From CALBZE01 sp036381255 (lineage in GTDB: Bacteria; Gemmatimonadota; Gemmatimonadetes; Longimicrobiales; RSA9), in the NCBI GenBank assembly GCA_036381255.1, contig DASVDG010000135.1, positions 1 through 64,000 on the forward strand: a DNA stretch of 64,000 nucleotides, given 5' to 3'. Position 1 is the first letter of the stretch, and the number at the start of each line of letters is the position of its first letter. The notes below the pieces were generated by a model that was given only the letters and a program-made list of their open reading frames with translations, made no database searches and was not told the DNA's origin. Below are positions 24,561 through 32,599 of the stretch, piece after piece. The position numbers were made by a program, and so were the translations under genes.

Positions 24561-26266
24561 GACCGCGCCTCCGATTTCGCGTCCGACTCCAGCTCGTGAG
24601 CGAAGAACTCCATGACGCACCGCACCGGGTTCGGCGCGGCCTGGCCGAGCCCGCAGATCGACGCGTCGGCCATGGCCGCGCCGAGCTCCGCCAGCAGGCC
24701 GGTGTCCCACCGCGCCGCGCCCATGAGCTCGACGGACTTCGCCGTCCCGCTGCGGCACGGCGTGCACTTGCCGCACGACTCGTGGGCGAAGAAGCGCATC
24801 AGGTTGAGCGCCGCGTCGCGTGCCCGGTCGCGGTCCGAGAGGACGACGACGGCGGCCGAGCCGATGAAGCAGCCGTGCTCGGCGAGCGTGTCGAAATCGA
24901 GCGGCACGTCGGCCAGGCGGGCGGGGAGGATCCCGCCGGACGCGCCGCCGGGCAGGTAGGCGTAGAGCTCGTGGCCGGGGAGCATCCCGCCGGCGAACTC
25001 GTCGATCAGCTCGCGGGCGGTCACGCCGGCCGGCGCGAGGTAGACGCCCGGCTTCGCGACCCGGCCGCTGACGGAGAAGAGGCGCGCGCCCTTCCGTCCG
25101 CGCCGGCCCTGCGATGCGAACCACTCGGCGCCGCGCTCGAGGATCGGCCGCAGCCAGTAGGCGGTCTCGACGTTGTGCACCAGCGTCGGGCGGCCGAAGA
25201 CGCCGTTCTGCGCGGGGTAGGGCGGCCGGAGCCGTGGCTCGCCGCGCTTCCCCTCCAGCGACTCGATCAGCGCGGTCTCCTCGCCGCAGATGTAGGCGCC
25301 CGCGCCGCGGCGGAGGTGGAGGCGCGGCAGCGGGCACGGCGGGTCGGCCTCGAGCGCCGCAAGCTCGCGCTCCAGCAGTGCGCGGATCGCCGCGTACTCG
25401 TCGCGCAGGTACACGTAGACGTCCTCGGCCTCGACCGCCCACGCCGCGATGAGCAACCCCTCGAGCACCCGGTGCGGGTCCGTCTCGAGGCAGTAGCGGT
25501 CCTTGAACGTGCCCGGCTCGCCCTCGTCCGCGTTCAATGCGACGACGCGCGGCCCCGGCTCCGCGCGCACGAAGCGCCACTTGCGCGCCGTCGGGAAGCC
25601 GGCGCCGCCCAGCCCCCGGAGCCCCGACGCCTCGACGGCGGCGATCACGTCGTCGATGCTCCGCTCGCCCCGGTGCAGCCGGGCGAGGAGCGCGTAGCCG
25701 CCGGCGGCGCGGTACGCCGCGTAGTCGACGGCGTCCGGGAGCGCCGGCTCGAGGCGCTCGGCGAGCACCGCCTCCTCGACCGCCTCCGTCGTCGCGCGAT
25801 GGATCGGGTTGCGCCCCGCGACCGCGACGGGCGCGTGCTCGCAGCGGCCGACGCACGGCGCGGGGATCACGCGCAGCGAGCCGTCGAGGCGGTCCCGCAA
25901 CATTTCGAGGAGCGCATCCGATCCCGCCAGCGCGCAGGCGATCGAGTCGCAGACGCGGACGGTCACCGCGGGCGGCGCCGTCCCGCCCTCCTTCACGACG
26001 TCGAAGTGGTGGTAGAACGTGGCGACCTCGTAGACCTCGGCGGGCGTCAGCCGAAGCTCGGCGGCCAGGGCGACGAGGTGGCGGTCGGCGAGCCGGCCGT
26101 AGGCGTCCTGGATCCGGTGCAGGTGCTCGATCAGCAGGTCGCGGCGCCTCGGCGCATCACCGAGCAGCCGGCGCACCTCGGCGAGCGCGCTGGCGTCGAC
26201 CGCGCGCCCCTTCGGCGCCGGGCGCAGGCGGATCGCGCGGCTGGGATTCTTTCGTTTCGCGGGCAT
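24557..26266 (-). CDS. NuoE-NuoF fusion, NADH-binding subunit of formate dehydrogenase
   Basis: The 569-residue protein joins a NuoE-like thioredoxin fold (residues ~25-160; [2Fe-2S] cysteines in VRVCDSIACALAGS and APCVGRCEHAPV) to a NuoF-like domain (about 185-550) with GLGGAGFPTARKW for NADH/FMN and SCGKCTPCRSGT plus a later Cys for a [4Fe-4S] cluster. It is the diaphorase half of the soluble NAD-dependent formate dehydrogenase; with no other Nuo genes here, complex I is unlikely. A TTGACA at 26360-26355 is a possible -35 box, but no good -10 follows. Confidence 0.9.
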   Translation of the reverse strand: MPAKRKNPSRAIRLRPAPKGRAVDASALAEVRRLLGDAPRRRDLLIEHLHRIQDAYGRLADRHLVALAAELRLTPAEVYEVATFYHHFDVVKEGGTAPPAVTVRVCDSIACALAGSDALLEMLRDRLDGSLRVIPAPCVGRCEHAPVAVAGRNPIHRATTEAVEEAVLAERLEPALPDAVDYAAYRAAGGYALLARLHRGERSIDDVIAAVEASGLRGLGGAGFPTARKWRFVRAEPGPRVVALNADEGEPGTFKDRYCLETDPHRVLEGLLIAAWAVEAEDVYVYLRDEYAAIRALLERELAALEADPPCPLPRLHLRRGAGAYICGEETALIESLEGKRGEPRLRPPYPAQNGVFGRPTLVHNVETAYWLRPILERGAEWFASQGRRGRKGARLFSVSGRVAKPGVYLAPAGVTARELIDEFAGGMLPGHELYAYLPGGASGGILPARLADVPLDFDTLAEHGCFIGSAAVVVLSDRDRARDAALNLMRFFAHESCGKCTPCRSGTAKSVELMGAARWDTGLLAELGAAMADASICGLGQAAPNPVRCVMEFFAHELESDAKSEARS

Positions 26267-26439
26267 GGCGAGAGGCGTGTCGGGGAGGCGGCCGTCGCCG
26301 CCTCGTGGCGGAGTGGGGTGCCGGTACCGTAAGAGTCGGCCCGGCCGCCGCGAATGTCAAGCGATGCACCGGAAGCACGAGGGGCCGCGGAAGCGAACGC
26401 TCCCCGGCCCCATCCCAACCCGATCCGTTCAGACCCGGC

Positions 26440-26604
26440 TCATCGGACGGCGGCGCCTCCGGGCGTCACGGGCTCCGCGTACGGCCCCGGGCGCAGCGAG
26501 TCCCGCCGGGTCAGGCACGCCGTGGTCAAGAGGAGCAGCAGTGCGGCGAGCAGGACGGTGCCGGCCCGCCGCACGCGTCGCTCGTGGCGTGGTCCGACAG
26601 TCAT
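26440..26604 (-). CDS. Small lipoprotein, 54 residues
   Basis: A short open frame not longer than 55 codons. The peptide has a basic start, a leucine run and a perfect lipobox LTTAC with the modified Cys at residue 30, leaving a mature peptide of only 25 residues (CLTRRDSLRPGPYAEP and a short Gly/Ala tail). GGAGG lies 8 nt before the ATG. It sits between folE and the formate dehydrogenase genes on the same strand. No function is known; small lipoproteins of this kind often regulate or stabilise envelope complexes. Confidence 0.6.
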   Translation of the reverse strand: MTVGPRHERRVRRAGTVLLAALLLLLTTACLTRRDSLRPGPYAEPVTPGGAAVR

Positions 26605-26854
26605 GGCGAACACCTCCGAGCACTGCGGTTCCGAACCTCCGCGCCCGAGCGGCGCGGCGGCGAGGCCGCAAGTGCGGCAACCCGCATGCCGGCCCGGAGG
26701 TGCCAGGCCGACACCCCCGCCCTGCCGATCCGGCGTGCCGCCTCACACCGGATCCGATCGAACCCCTGTCTCGAGCACCCGGGGATCCGGGCGACAGCCG
26801 AGGCGGCGCCGAATGCTGAATCCCGTGCGTGATACGACTTACGCCGATTCGGTC

Positions 26855-27610
26855 TCACACGCCCCGGAGCGCGAGGCGGAGGAACTCCTCCCGCGTCATC
26901 GGCGACCGGGCGAACTCGCCGCGCATGGCGCTGGTGATCGTCTTCGAATTCTGTTTCTCCACGCCGCGCATCATCATGCACAGGTGCTGCGCCTCGATGA
27001 CGACGGCCACGCCGCGGGGCCGCAGCACGCGGGTCAGCGCGTCGGCGACCTGGTCGGTCAGCCGCTCCTGCACCTGGAGCCGGCGCGCGTAGACGTCGAC
27101 GAGCCGCGCGAGCTTGGAGAGCCCGACGATCCGGCCGTCGGGGATGTACGCCACGTGGGCGCGCCCGTAGAACGGCAGCATGTGGTGCTCGCACAGCGAG
27201 TACAGCTCGATGTCCTTGACCAGCACCATCGAGTCGTGCCGCTCCTCGAAGAGGGCGTCGCCGATGGCGTCGTGCGCGTCGCGGCCGTACCCGCGGGTGA
27301 GCCACCGGAGCGCCGTCGCGACCCGCTGCGGCGTCGCCTCCAGCCCCGACCGCGCCGGATCCTCGCCGAGCAGCTCGAGCATCCGGCGGACCAGGCGTTG
27401 GAGCTCGTCCGGCTCCGGCCGGGCGGGCGCGTGCGCGGGCGCGCGGGCGGGTGCCGCATGCGCGCCCCCGTCAGACGCGGCCGTCGTGTCCGCCGGCGCG
27501 GAGGCGGCCGCCGCGCGATCCGGCACGGCGGCCTCCGTGTGGGACGCGGCGTCGGGGCCGGCACCGTTGCGCTTCGAGCGGTTCGCGGGGAGAACGGGGC
27601 CGCGCCTCAC
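26855..27610 (-). CDS. folE: GTP cyclohydrolase I
   Basis: The 251-residue protein makes dihydroneopterin triphosphate, the entry step to folate and other pterins. Zinc ligands are seen in YSLCEHHMLPF and later in EAQHLCMMMRG, and the substrate pocket in RIVGLSKLARLVD. The first ~65 residues are an Ala/Pro-rich extension unlike the family, so a later start is possible. The assigned GTG overlaps the flavoprotein stop (GTGA). Pterin supply could serve the molybdopterin enzyme nearby only indirectly, since molybdopterin uses MoaA. Confidence 0.93.
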   Translation of the reverse strand: MRRGPVLPANRSKRNGAGPDAASHTEAAVPDRAAAASAPADTTAASDGGAHAAPARAPAHAPARPEPDELQRLVRRMLELLGEDPARSGLEATPQRVATALRWLTRGYGRDAHDAIGDALFEERHDSMVLVKDIELYSLCEHHMLPFYGRAHVAYIPDGRIVGLSKLARLVDVYARRLQVQERLTDQVADALTRVLRPRGVAVVIEAQHLCMMMRGVEKQNSKTITSAMRGEFARSPMTREEFLRLALRGV

Positions 27611-29190
27611 GATTCACCCCCGAGGCCGCCCGGGGCGGCGAGCGCGGGGTCCGGGGCGCGGTCCGCGGCGAACGCCGCCTCGAGCGCGGCCTCCGCCTCG
27701 AGGCTCACGCGATCGCGGCCGACCGTCGCGACGGCGAGCGTGCGATCGCCGGCGAGGTAGCGGACGGTGCAGTCGTGCGCAGCCGGGTCGCCCTCGACCC
27801 GGGTGTCGGTCCAGCGTGCCGCGTGGCCCACGTAGGCGATCGGGACCCCCCACTGCTGCGTCCAGAAGAACGGCACCGACCGGAACGGCTCCGCGCGGCC
27901 CAGGATGTTGCGCGCGGCCGTCTGCCCCTGCCGCTGGGCGACGGCCCAGTGCTCGATGCGGATGCGCTCGCCGCCGACCGGGCCGGGCCAGTTCGCGATG
28001 TCGCCCGCGGCGTAGATCCCCGGCGCGCTCGTCCCGAGGTACCGGTCGACGCGCACGCCGTCGCCGACGGCGAGCCCGGCCTGTTCGGCCAGCGTGACGT
28101 CGGGCCGGACGCCGATCCCGATCACGACGAGCTCCGCCGGTACCGCGGTGCCGTCGTCGAGCTCGACGCGGTCGGCCGTGATTCGGGCGGCGGTGCGCCC
28201 CATGCGGAAGGCGACGCCGTGCGCCTCGTGGAGCGCGCGCACCATCGCGCCGAGGTCGGGGCCGAGGACCCGCTCGAACGGGACCGTTTCGGGCGCCACG
28301 ACCGTGACGTCCAGCCCCCGCTGCCGCAGCGACGCGGCGACCTCCATGCCGATGAAGCCGGCACCGAGGACGACGGCGCGGCGCGCGTGCTCCGCGGCGC
28401 GGATGATGGACCGGCAGTCGTCGAGCGACCGCAGCGTGTGGACGTGGGGGAGCGCGGCGCCGTCGATGCCCGGCCGAACGGGGACGGCGCCGGTGGCGAG
28501 GAGGAGCGCGCCGAAGCGGATCGAGCGCCCGTCCGTCAGGACCAGCGTCCGGCCGGCGGCATCGAGCCGCGCGGCGCCCGAGTGGATGCGCTCGATCCCG
28601 TGCGTCTCGTGGAAGCCCGTGGGCCGGAGCGGGATCCATTCCTCGGGCGCGGTCCCCGCCAGGTAGTCCTTGGACAGGTTGGGGCGGTCGTACGGCGCGT
28701 TCGCATCCGGGTCGACCATCGTGATCGGACCGGCGTACCCCTCGCGTCGCAGCATCTCCGCCGCCGCGGTCCCCGCCGCGCCGGCGCCCACGATCACCAC
28801 CGATTCCGGCCCGTCGGCCTGCCGGCCGCGGGACGAGAGCGGCGCGTGCGTCGAGCGGTCCGTCACGCGGACGCGCCCGTCGCGGATCTCGACGCTCCAG
28901 CACGCGACCGGGTCGAGCGCCGGCGCCGCCATCGCCTCGCCCGTGCGCAGCGAGAAGCAGGCGTGATGCCAGGGGCAGCGGATCGTATCGCCCACGACCA
29001 GCCCCTCGGAGAGGGGGGCGCCGTAGTGCGTACACACCGCGCCGATCGCGTACACCTCCGCGCCCCGCCGCACCAGCAGGACGGGCTCGCCCTTCACGTG
29101 GCCGGCGAACGGCTCGTCCTCGGGCAGGTCGGCGAGCGCCACGCCGCTCTCCAGGTCCGGGCCGCTCGGCGCCGGTTGCTCGTTGGCCAT
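27607..29190 (-). CDS. Rieske-FAD/NAD(P) oxidoreductase (AIF-like)
   Basis: A 527-residue fusion. The N-terminal Rieske domain has CTHYG (Cys53, His55) and CPWHHACF (Cys72, His75). Next comes a two-dinucleotide-fold flavoprotein with VVIVGAGAAGTAAAEMLRRE near residue 131, a second glycine motif AVVLGAGFIGMEVAASLRQR near 270, and GIYAAGDIANWPG near 400. Such proteins act as NAD(P)H:acceptor reductases, often feeding an oxygenase or a redox stress pathway. The ATG at 29190 follows GGGGAG. Its operon partners are secreted redox proteins, though this one is cytoplasmic. Confidence 0.88.
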   Translation of the reverse strand: MANEQPAPSGPDLESGVALADLPEDEPFAGHVKGEPVLLVRRGAEVYAIGAVCTHYGAPLSEGLVVGDTIRCPWHHACFSLRTGEAMAAPALDPVACWSVEIRDGRVRVTDRSTHAPLSSRGRQADGPESVVIVGAGAAGTAAAEMLRREGYAGPITMVDPDANAPYDRPNLSKDYLAGTAPEEWIPLRPTGFHETHGIERIHSGAARLDAAGRTLVLTDGRSIRFGALLLATGAVPVRPGIDGAALPHVHTLRSLDDCRSIIRAAEHARRAVVLGAGFIGMEVAASLRQRGLDVTVVAPETVPFERVLGPDLGAMVRALHEAHGVAFRMGRTAARITADRVELDDGTAVPAELVVIGIGVRPDVTLAEQAGLAVGDGVRVDRYLGTSAPGIYAAGDIANWPGPVGGERIRIEHWAVAQRQGQTAARNILGRAEPFRSVPFFWTQQWGVPIAYVGHAARWTDTRVEGDPAAHDCTVRYLAGDRTLAVATVGRDRVSLEAEAALEAAFAADRAPDPALAAPGGLGGES

Positions 29191-29270
29191 CAATACTCTC
29201 CCCAGTCGATGAATCGGAATTGTCGGAAGTGCGCCGCCGGTCCCGCCACGCGGGACCGGCGGCGCGACGA

Positions 29271-30485
29271 TCACAGCGTTTTCAGGTACTCCACGAGGTC
29301 CGCGCGCTGCCGCTCCGAGAGGCCGAGGCCGAGCGCGTCGTTGTAGTGGTCGACGACGTCGGCCAGCGTGGCCGCGCTGCCATCGTGGAAATAGGGCGGG
29401 TGCTGCCACAACGCGCGCAGCGGCGTGGTGCGGTACTCGCCCGTTGTGCCGCGCATCGCGCGCAGCGGGTCCATCCCCGTCTCGGCCGCGGCGTGGAGCG
29501 TCGGCGCGTCCGTGAACTGCGTCTCCGGCCGGTGGCACGTCGCGCATCGGCCTGCGCCATCGAAGACATCCTGCCCTCGGACCGCCGCCGTCGCGTCGAA
29601 GCTGCCGTCCGGCGGCGCTGGCGCCTCGAGGCTGAACTGGTACTCCCGCAGCGCGGGCAGCTTCGACGTGACCAGGTCCGGCTCGCGCCGGATGTCGATC
29701 CCCAGCCGCTCGTCCGCGAACGAGCCCTGCCCGTGCATTTGCGTGACCGCCACGTACGCGTTCCAGTACGACACCGGACCCTCGCCCGTGTACGTCTCGA
29801 GCGCGACCTGCCGCAGCCCGTACGCCGGCGGGATCACGACCGGGTCGCTCTCGCCATCCTGGTTCCAGTACGCGTCGTAGTAGCCCGGGCCCCACGAGTT
29901 GAGCTCGGCCTTCGCGGCCTCGTCGAGGACCGGCGAGAGCGCGACGATCGCGCCCACGTTCAGGTCCCGGTTCGGCCACCCGTCCAGCCGGTTGCCGATC
30001 CCCTCGGCCACCGCGTCATCCACCGTCGAATGGCAGAGCGCGCAGGTGATCCCGAGCCGCGTGATGTTCCCCTGATCGTCGACCTCCGCCTGGACGCCGA
30101 CCACGGCGCCGAGCCGGAGGAGCGCGACCGTGGTCGCCGGGTCCGTCATGTCCGCGTTCGCGAGGACCTCGGCGGGGACCATCGAGGCATCGACCTTCAG
30201 CCCCACGGCGAGCGCCGTCGTCGGGTCCACCGTCTGGACGACCTCGTGCAGGCGCAGCGTGTCCGTCCAGAACGCTTCGTCGCCGAACGTGTCGAAGCGG
30301 AAGATGTCCCGCCCCTCCGCCACGAGCTGCGGATCGAGCGGCGGCGGCTCGTTCCCGGGGCCGATCTCGTCCTCGTCGTCACACGCGCCCAGAAGGAGTG
30401 CCGTCCCGATGAGCAGCCAGGCCGCGCCGCGGCCGGCGCGGCGACCGCGCCCGCCGCATTTCGTTCGACCGATGTGCCTTCCCAT
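29271..30485 (-). CDS. Diheme cytochrome lipoprotein, cytochrome c peroxidase-like
   Basis: The 404-residue protein begins with a lipoprotein signal (lipobox LLGAC, Cys35). It carries two c-heme motifs, CALCH near residue 148 and CATCH near residue 300, followed by FHDGSAATLADVVDHYN, a phrase typical of the diheme peroxidase/MauG superfamily. Spacing of the hemes and the C-terminal helices fit that group. The substrate (peroxide or another) is not evident. GGGAGG precedes the ATG. It is 18 bp after the cupredoxin gene, a likely electron donor. Confidence 0.82.
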   Translation of the reverse strand: MGRHIGRTKCGGRGRRAGRGAAWLLIGTALLLGACDDEDEIGPGNEPPPLDPQLVAEGRDIFRFDTFGDEAFWTDTLRLHEVVQTVDPTTALAVGLKVDASMVPAEVLANADMTDPATTVALLRLGAVVGVQAEVDDQGNITRLGITCALCHSTVDDAVAEGIGNRLDGWPNRDLNVGAIVALSPVLDEAAKAELNSWGPGYYDAYWNQDGESDPVVIPPAYGLRQVALETYTGEGPVSYWNAYVAVTQMHGQGSFADERLGIDIRREPDLVTSKLPALREYQFSLEAPAPPDGSFDATAAVRGQDVFDGAGRCATCHRPETQFTDAPTLHAAAETGMDPLRAMRGTTGEYRTTPLRALWQHPPYFHDGSAATLADVVDHYNDALGLGLSERQRADLVEYLKTL

Positions 30486-30503
30486 GGTCGCCTCCCTTCA
30501 CGT

Positions 30504-30881
30504 TCAGGGTTCCTTCACGATCAGACGCCCCTTCATGATCGGGTGCAGCGTGCAGACGTACTCCCGCTCACCGCTCTCCCGCGGGACGTAGCTCCACGAT
30601 TCGTCCTTGCCGAACGTGCCGGAGTCCCAGGCCCCATCCGATGCCGTCGCGGTGTGCGGCACCACGTCCCGGTTCACCCACACCACCGTGTCGCCCACCG
30701 CCACCTCGAGCGTCTGCGGCGCGTACGCGAAGCCGCGGATCTCCACCACGTGCCGGCGCGGCGCCCGCTCGGGCGCCGCGCCCATCGAGTACGGCCACGC
30801 GAGCGGCACCAGCACGAGCGCCGCCAGCGGCCACGGGACGCCGGACCGGCGCCCCGGCCACGCCCGGGACCGACGCCTCAC
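30504..30881 (-). CDS. Plastocyanin/amicyanin-like cupredoxin
   Basis: A 125-residue small blue-copper protein. After an N-terminal signal anchor (about 16-36) the single domain shows the type 1 copper ligands His76 in VVPHTATA and Cys110, His113 and Met116 in VCTLHPIMKG. It most likely shuttles single electrons in the periplasm, perhaps to the diheme cytochrome encoded next. The GTG start overlaps the DUF4142 stop (GTGA). Confidence 0.87.
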   Translation of the reverse strand: MRRRSRAWPGRRSGVPWPLAALVLVPLAWPYSMGAAPERAPRRHVVEIRGFAYAPQTLEVAVGDTVVWVNRDVVPHTATASDGAWDSGTFGKDESWSYVPRESGEREYVCTLHPIMKGRLIVKEP

Positions 30882-31444
30882 TTCGCTCCCCCGAGCGAGG
30901 CCCGGATCATCTTCGCATGCTCGAGGTGCGCGGCGACCGCCGGCCGCACCTGCTCCAGCAGCCCACGCAGCTCCGCGTTCGACGCCCCCGGGATCAGCAG
31001 CCCGTCCAGCGCGTCCAGCACCGCCTGATGGTACGCGACCTCGCGCTCCATGTACGCCCGGTCGAACGCCGCGCCGCGCAGATCCTCCAGCTTCGACCGC
31101 GCGTCGTCCGCACCCTGCCGCAGCGAACGGCTCACGTCGTTGTCCTGCGGCGTCACCCCGAGGCGGCTCGCCAGCGCCGCCGCCTGCTCGTTCACCGCCG
31201 TGTGATCCGTCACCATCGTCCGCGCGAACGCCACCACCTCCTCGTTCGCCGCTCGCGACTGCGCCAGACGCGCCAGCTCCACGTCGATCGTGTTCGCCGT
31301 CACCGCCACGTGCGCGATCTGCGGATCCGTCAGCGACGGCGCCGCCGCCGTCTGCGTCTGACTCGCCGCCGGCGTCGCACCGCCCAGCACGGCGAGGAGG
31401 GTCGTGATCAGCGCGACGCCCGCGCGCAGAGATCGAGTCGTCAT
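30878..31444 (-). CDS. DUF4142 secreted helical protein
   Basis: The 188-residue protein has a clean signal peptide (cleavage near ASQT, residue 29) and a four-helix ferritin-like body typical of DUF4142: HVAVTANTIDVELARLAQSR, MVTDHTAVNEQA near residue 78, and a final HLEHAKMI. The His/Glu pattern hints at metal binding but the function is unknown. GGAGGA precedes the ATG. It is the first gene of the operon that runs divergently from the Fe-S regulator. Confidence 0.82.
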   Translation of the reverse strand: MTTRSLRAGVALITTLLAVLGGATPAASQTQTAAAPSLTDPQIAHVAVTANTIDVELARLAQSRAANEEVVAFARTMVTDHTAVNEQAAALASRLGVTPQDNDVSRSLRQGADDARSKLEDLRGAAFDRAYMEREVAYHQAVLDALDGLLIPGASNAELRGLLEQVRPAVAAHLEHAKMIRASLGGAK

Positions 31445-31540
31445 GGCTCCTCCGGTATCCAGGGGTTTCGTCTCAGCGTGCCGGCCGCGCCGCGCCCGTG
31501 CGCGGCGCGGCCGGCACGCCGTTCATCGCATGTGATCGCC

Positions 31541-31569
31541 AATGTGGGTCGTCTATCGAACTTTGTCAA
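31541..31569 (-). promoter_or_regulatory. Candidate promoter of the DUF4142-cupredoxin operon
   Basis: On the minus strand TTGACA (31569-31564) is followed after 17 bp by CACATT (31546-31541). The -35 is perfect, the -10 weak (three of six). Predicted leader is about 90 nt. The -35 box overlaps the palindrome at 31567-31580, as expected for a repressed promoter. Confidence 0.45.
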
Positions 31570-31580
31570 TACCTTTATTG
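31567..31580. promoter_or_regulatory. Candidate operator palindrome between divergent promoters
   Basis: CAATA-N4-TATTG, a perfect 14-base inverted repeat in an unusually AT-rich spot. It overlaps the -35 box of the leftward promoter and ends 6 bp before the rightward one. Position and symmetry suit the product of the adjacent Fe-S regulator gene, which would then control itself and the redox operon. Confidence 0.5.
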
Positions 31581-31586
31581 GGTAAG

Positions 31587-31615
31587 TGGACAAGCCGCGG
31601 GCGCGACGCTATTTT
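31587..31615 (+). promoter_or_regulatory. Promoter of the SufR-like regulator gene
   Basis: TGGACA (31587-31592), 17 bp, TATTTT (31610-31615). The predicted start near 31622 rules out the upstream GTG at 31586 as start codon, and leaves a leader of about 9 or 21 nt depending on the start used. Confidence 0.5.
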
Positions 31616-31642
31616 CCGGCAACCGACGGGATGGAGGCACGT

Positions 31643-32335
31643 GTGAACTGGTTCGACAAGCTGGCCGGCGGGACGCGGGGGCGACTGCTCCGGCTCCTGC
31701 GGCGTTCGGAGAACACGATCAGCGGCCTGGCCGCGGAGCTGGGGATCTCGGACAACGCGGTGCGGACGCACGTGGCATCGCTCCAGCGCGATGGCATGGT
31801 CGACGAGGCGGGGGTGCTGCGGTCGACGGGCGGCAAGCCGGCGCAGTTGTACCGGATCTCGGCGGAGGCGGAGGAGCTGTTTCCGAAGGCGTACGCGCTG
31901 GTGCTGAGTGAGTTGGTCCGGACGTTGGAGGAGCGCGAGGGGAGGGACGCGGTGATCGGGCTGCTGCGCGAGGTGGGCTCGCGGGCGGCGGCGGCGCACG
32001 CGGGCGGGGCGGCGGATTCGGAGGCGCGAGTCGCGGCGGCGGCGGCGGTCCTGCGTGCGCTCGGCGGCGACGTGGAGGTGGAGCGGGAGGGGGACGGCTG
32101 GCGGATCCGGGGTTTCGGCTGTCCGCTGTCGGCGGTGGTGAGCGAGCATCCGCTGGTGTGTTCGCTGGCGGAGTCGCTGGTGGAGGAGATCACGGGCCGG
32201 CCGACGCGGGAGCGGTGCGAGCGGGGGGATCGTCCCCGGTGCTCGTTCTGCGTATCGGGTTCCGCGGGAGTGGAGCGTGCGGAGGCGGCGGACGCCGATC
32301 GGGCCGGCGGGGCGGTGGCGGGGGCGGCCAGGTAG
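31643..32335 (+). CDS. SufR-like winged-helix regulator with Cys-rich Fe-S motif
   Basis: The protein (230 residues from this start) has an N-terminal winged helix (RGRLLRLLRRSENTISGLAA then ISDNAVRTHVASLQRDGMV) and a C-terminal cysteine cluster: GCPLSAVVSEHPLVC, then RCERGDRPRCSFC. This arrangement is that of SufR/IscR-like repressors of the DeoR-type that bind a [4Fe-4S] cluster, so DNA binding is probably redox- or iron-controlled. GGAGG lies 5 nt before the GTG at 31643; ATG 31631 is an alternative. It is divergent from the cupredoxin operon and followed by a strong terminator, so it is monocistronic. Confidence 0.72.
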   Translation: MNWFDKLAGGTRGRLLRLLRRSENTISGLAAELGISDNAVRTHVASLQRDGMVDEAGVLRSTGGKPAQLYRISAEAEELFPKAYALVLSELVRTLEEREGRDAVIGLLREVGSRAAAAHAGGAADSEARVAAAAAVLRALGGDVEVEREGDGWRIRGFGCPLSAVVSEHPLVCSLAESLVEEITGRPTRERCERGDRPRCSFCVSGSAGVERAEAADADRAGGAVAGAAR

Positions 32336-32441
32336 CGCGTGTGGAGCCTGGCCGGCGTGCTGCGGACGGGCCGCGCGGGTGCGGTCCTTCGCCGCGAAGG
32401 CGCCGCGCCGCGGGCGCCGGTGCCGCAGAGGAAGCGCGGCC

Positions 32442-32476
32442 GAAGCCGTCGCCGGATCTCCGGCGACGGCTTCTTT
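32442..32476 (+). terminator. Intrinsic terminator after the regulator gene
   Basis: A perfect 14-bp stem, GAAGCCGTCGCCGG paired with CCGGCGACGGCTTC, with a 4-nt ATCT loop and TTTGCG directly after. It lies about 105 bp past the regulator stop and insulates the M1 peptidase gene. Confidence 0.75.
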
Positions 32477-32599
32477 GCGATTGCACGGCTCTTGCCGCCG
32501 GTGCGATCTTTCGCGGGTGCGCGTGAGGCCGCCGGGCACCCGCAGGGGCCTGCCCGCGGCGGTGCGCGGTGCGAGCGAACGGCGACGTGGAGGGACGGA

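Noticed and set aside
21582..26266. Reading the molybdoenzyme as nitrite oxidoreductase or nitrate reductase
   Set aside because: The NuoG-like N-terminus and fused NuoE/F partner are those of NAD-linked formate dehydrogenase, and no NxrB-type multi-cluster subunit is present.
24557..26266. Complex I remnant (nuoE, nuoF)
   Set aside because: The fusion and its coupling to a formate dehydrogenase subunit, with no other nuo gene, indicate a soluble formate dehydrogenase.
31586..31643. GTG at 31586 as start of the SufR-like regulator
   Set aside because: It lies within the predicted -35 region, upstream of the likely transcription start.
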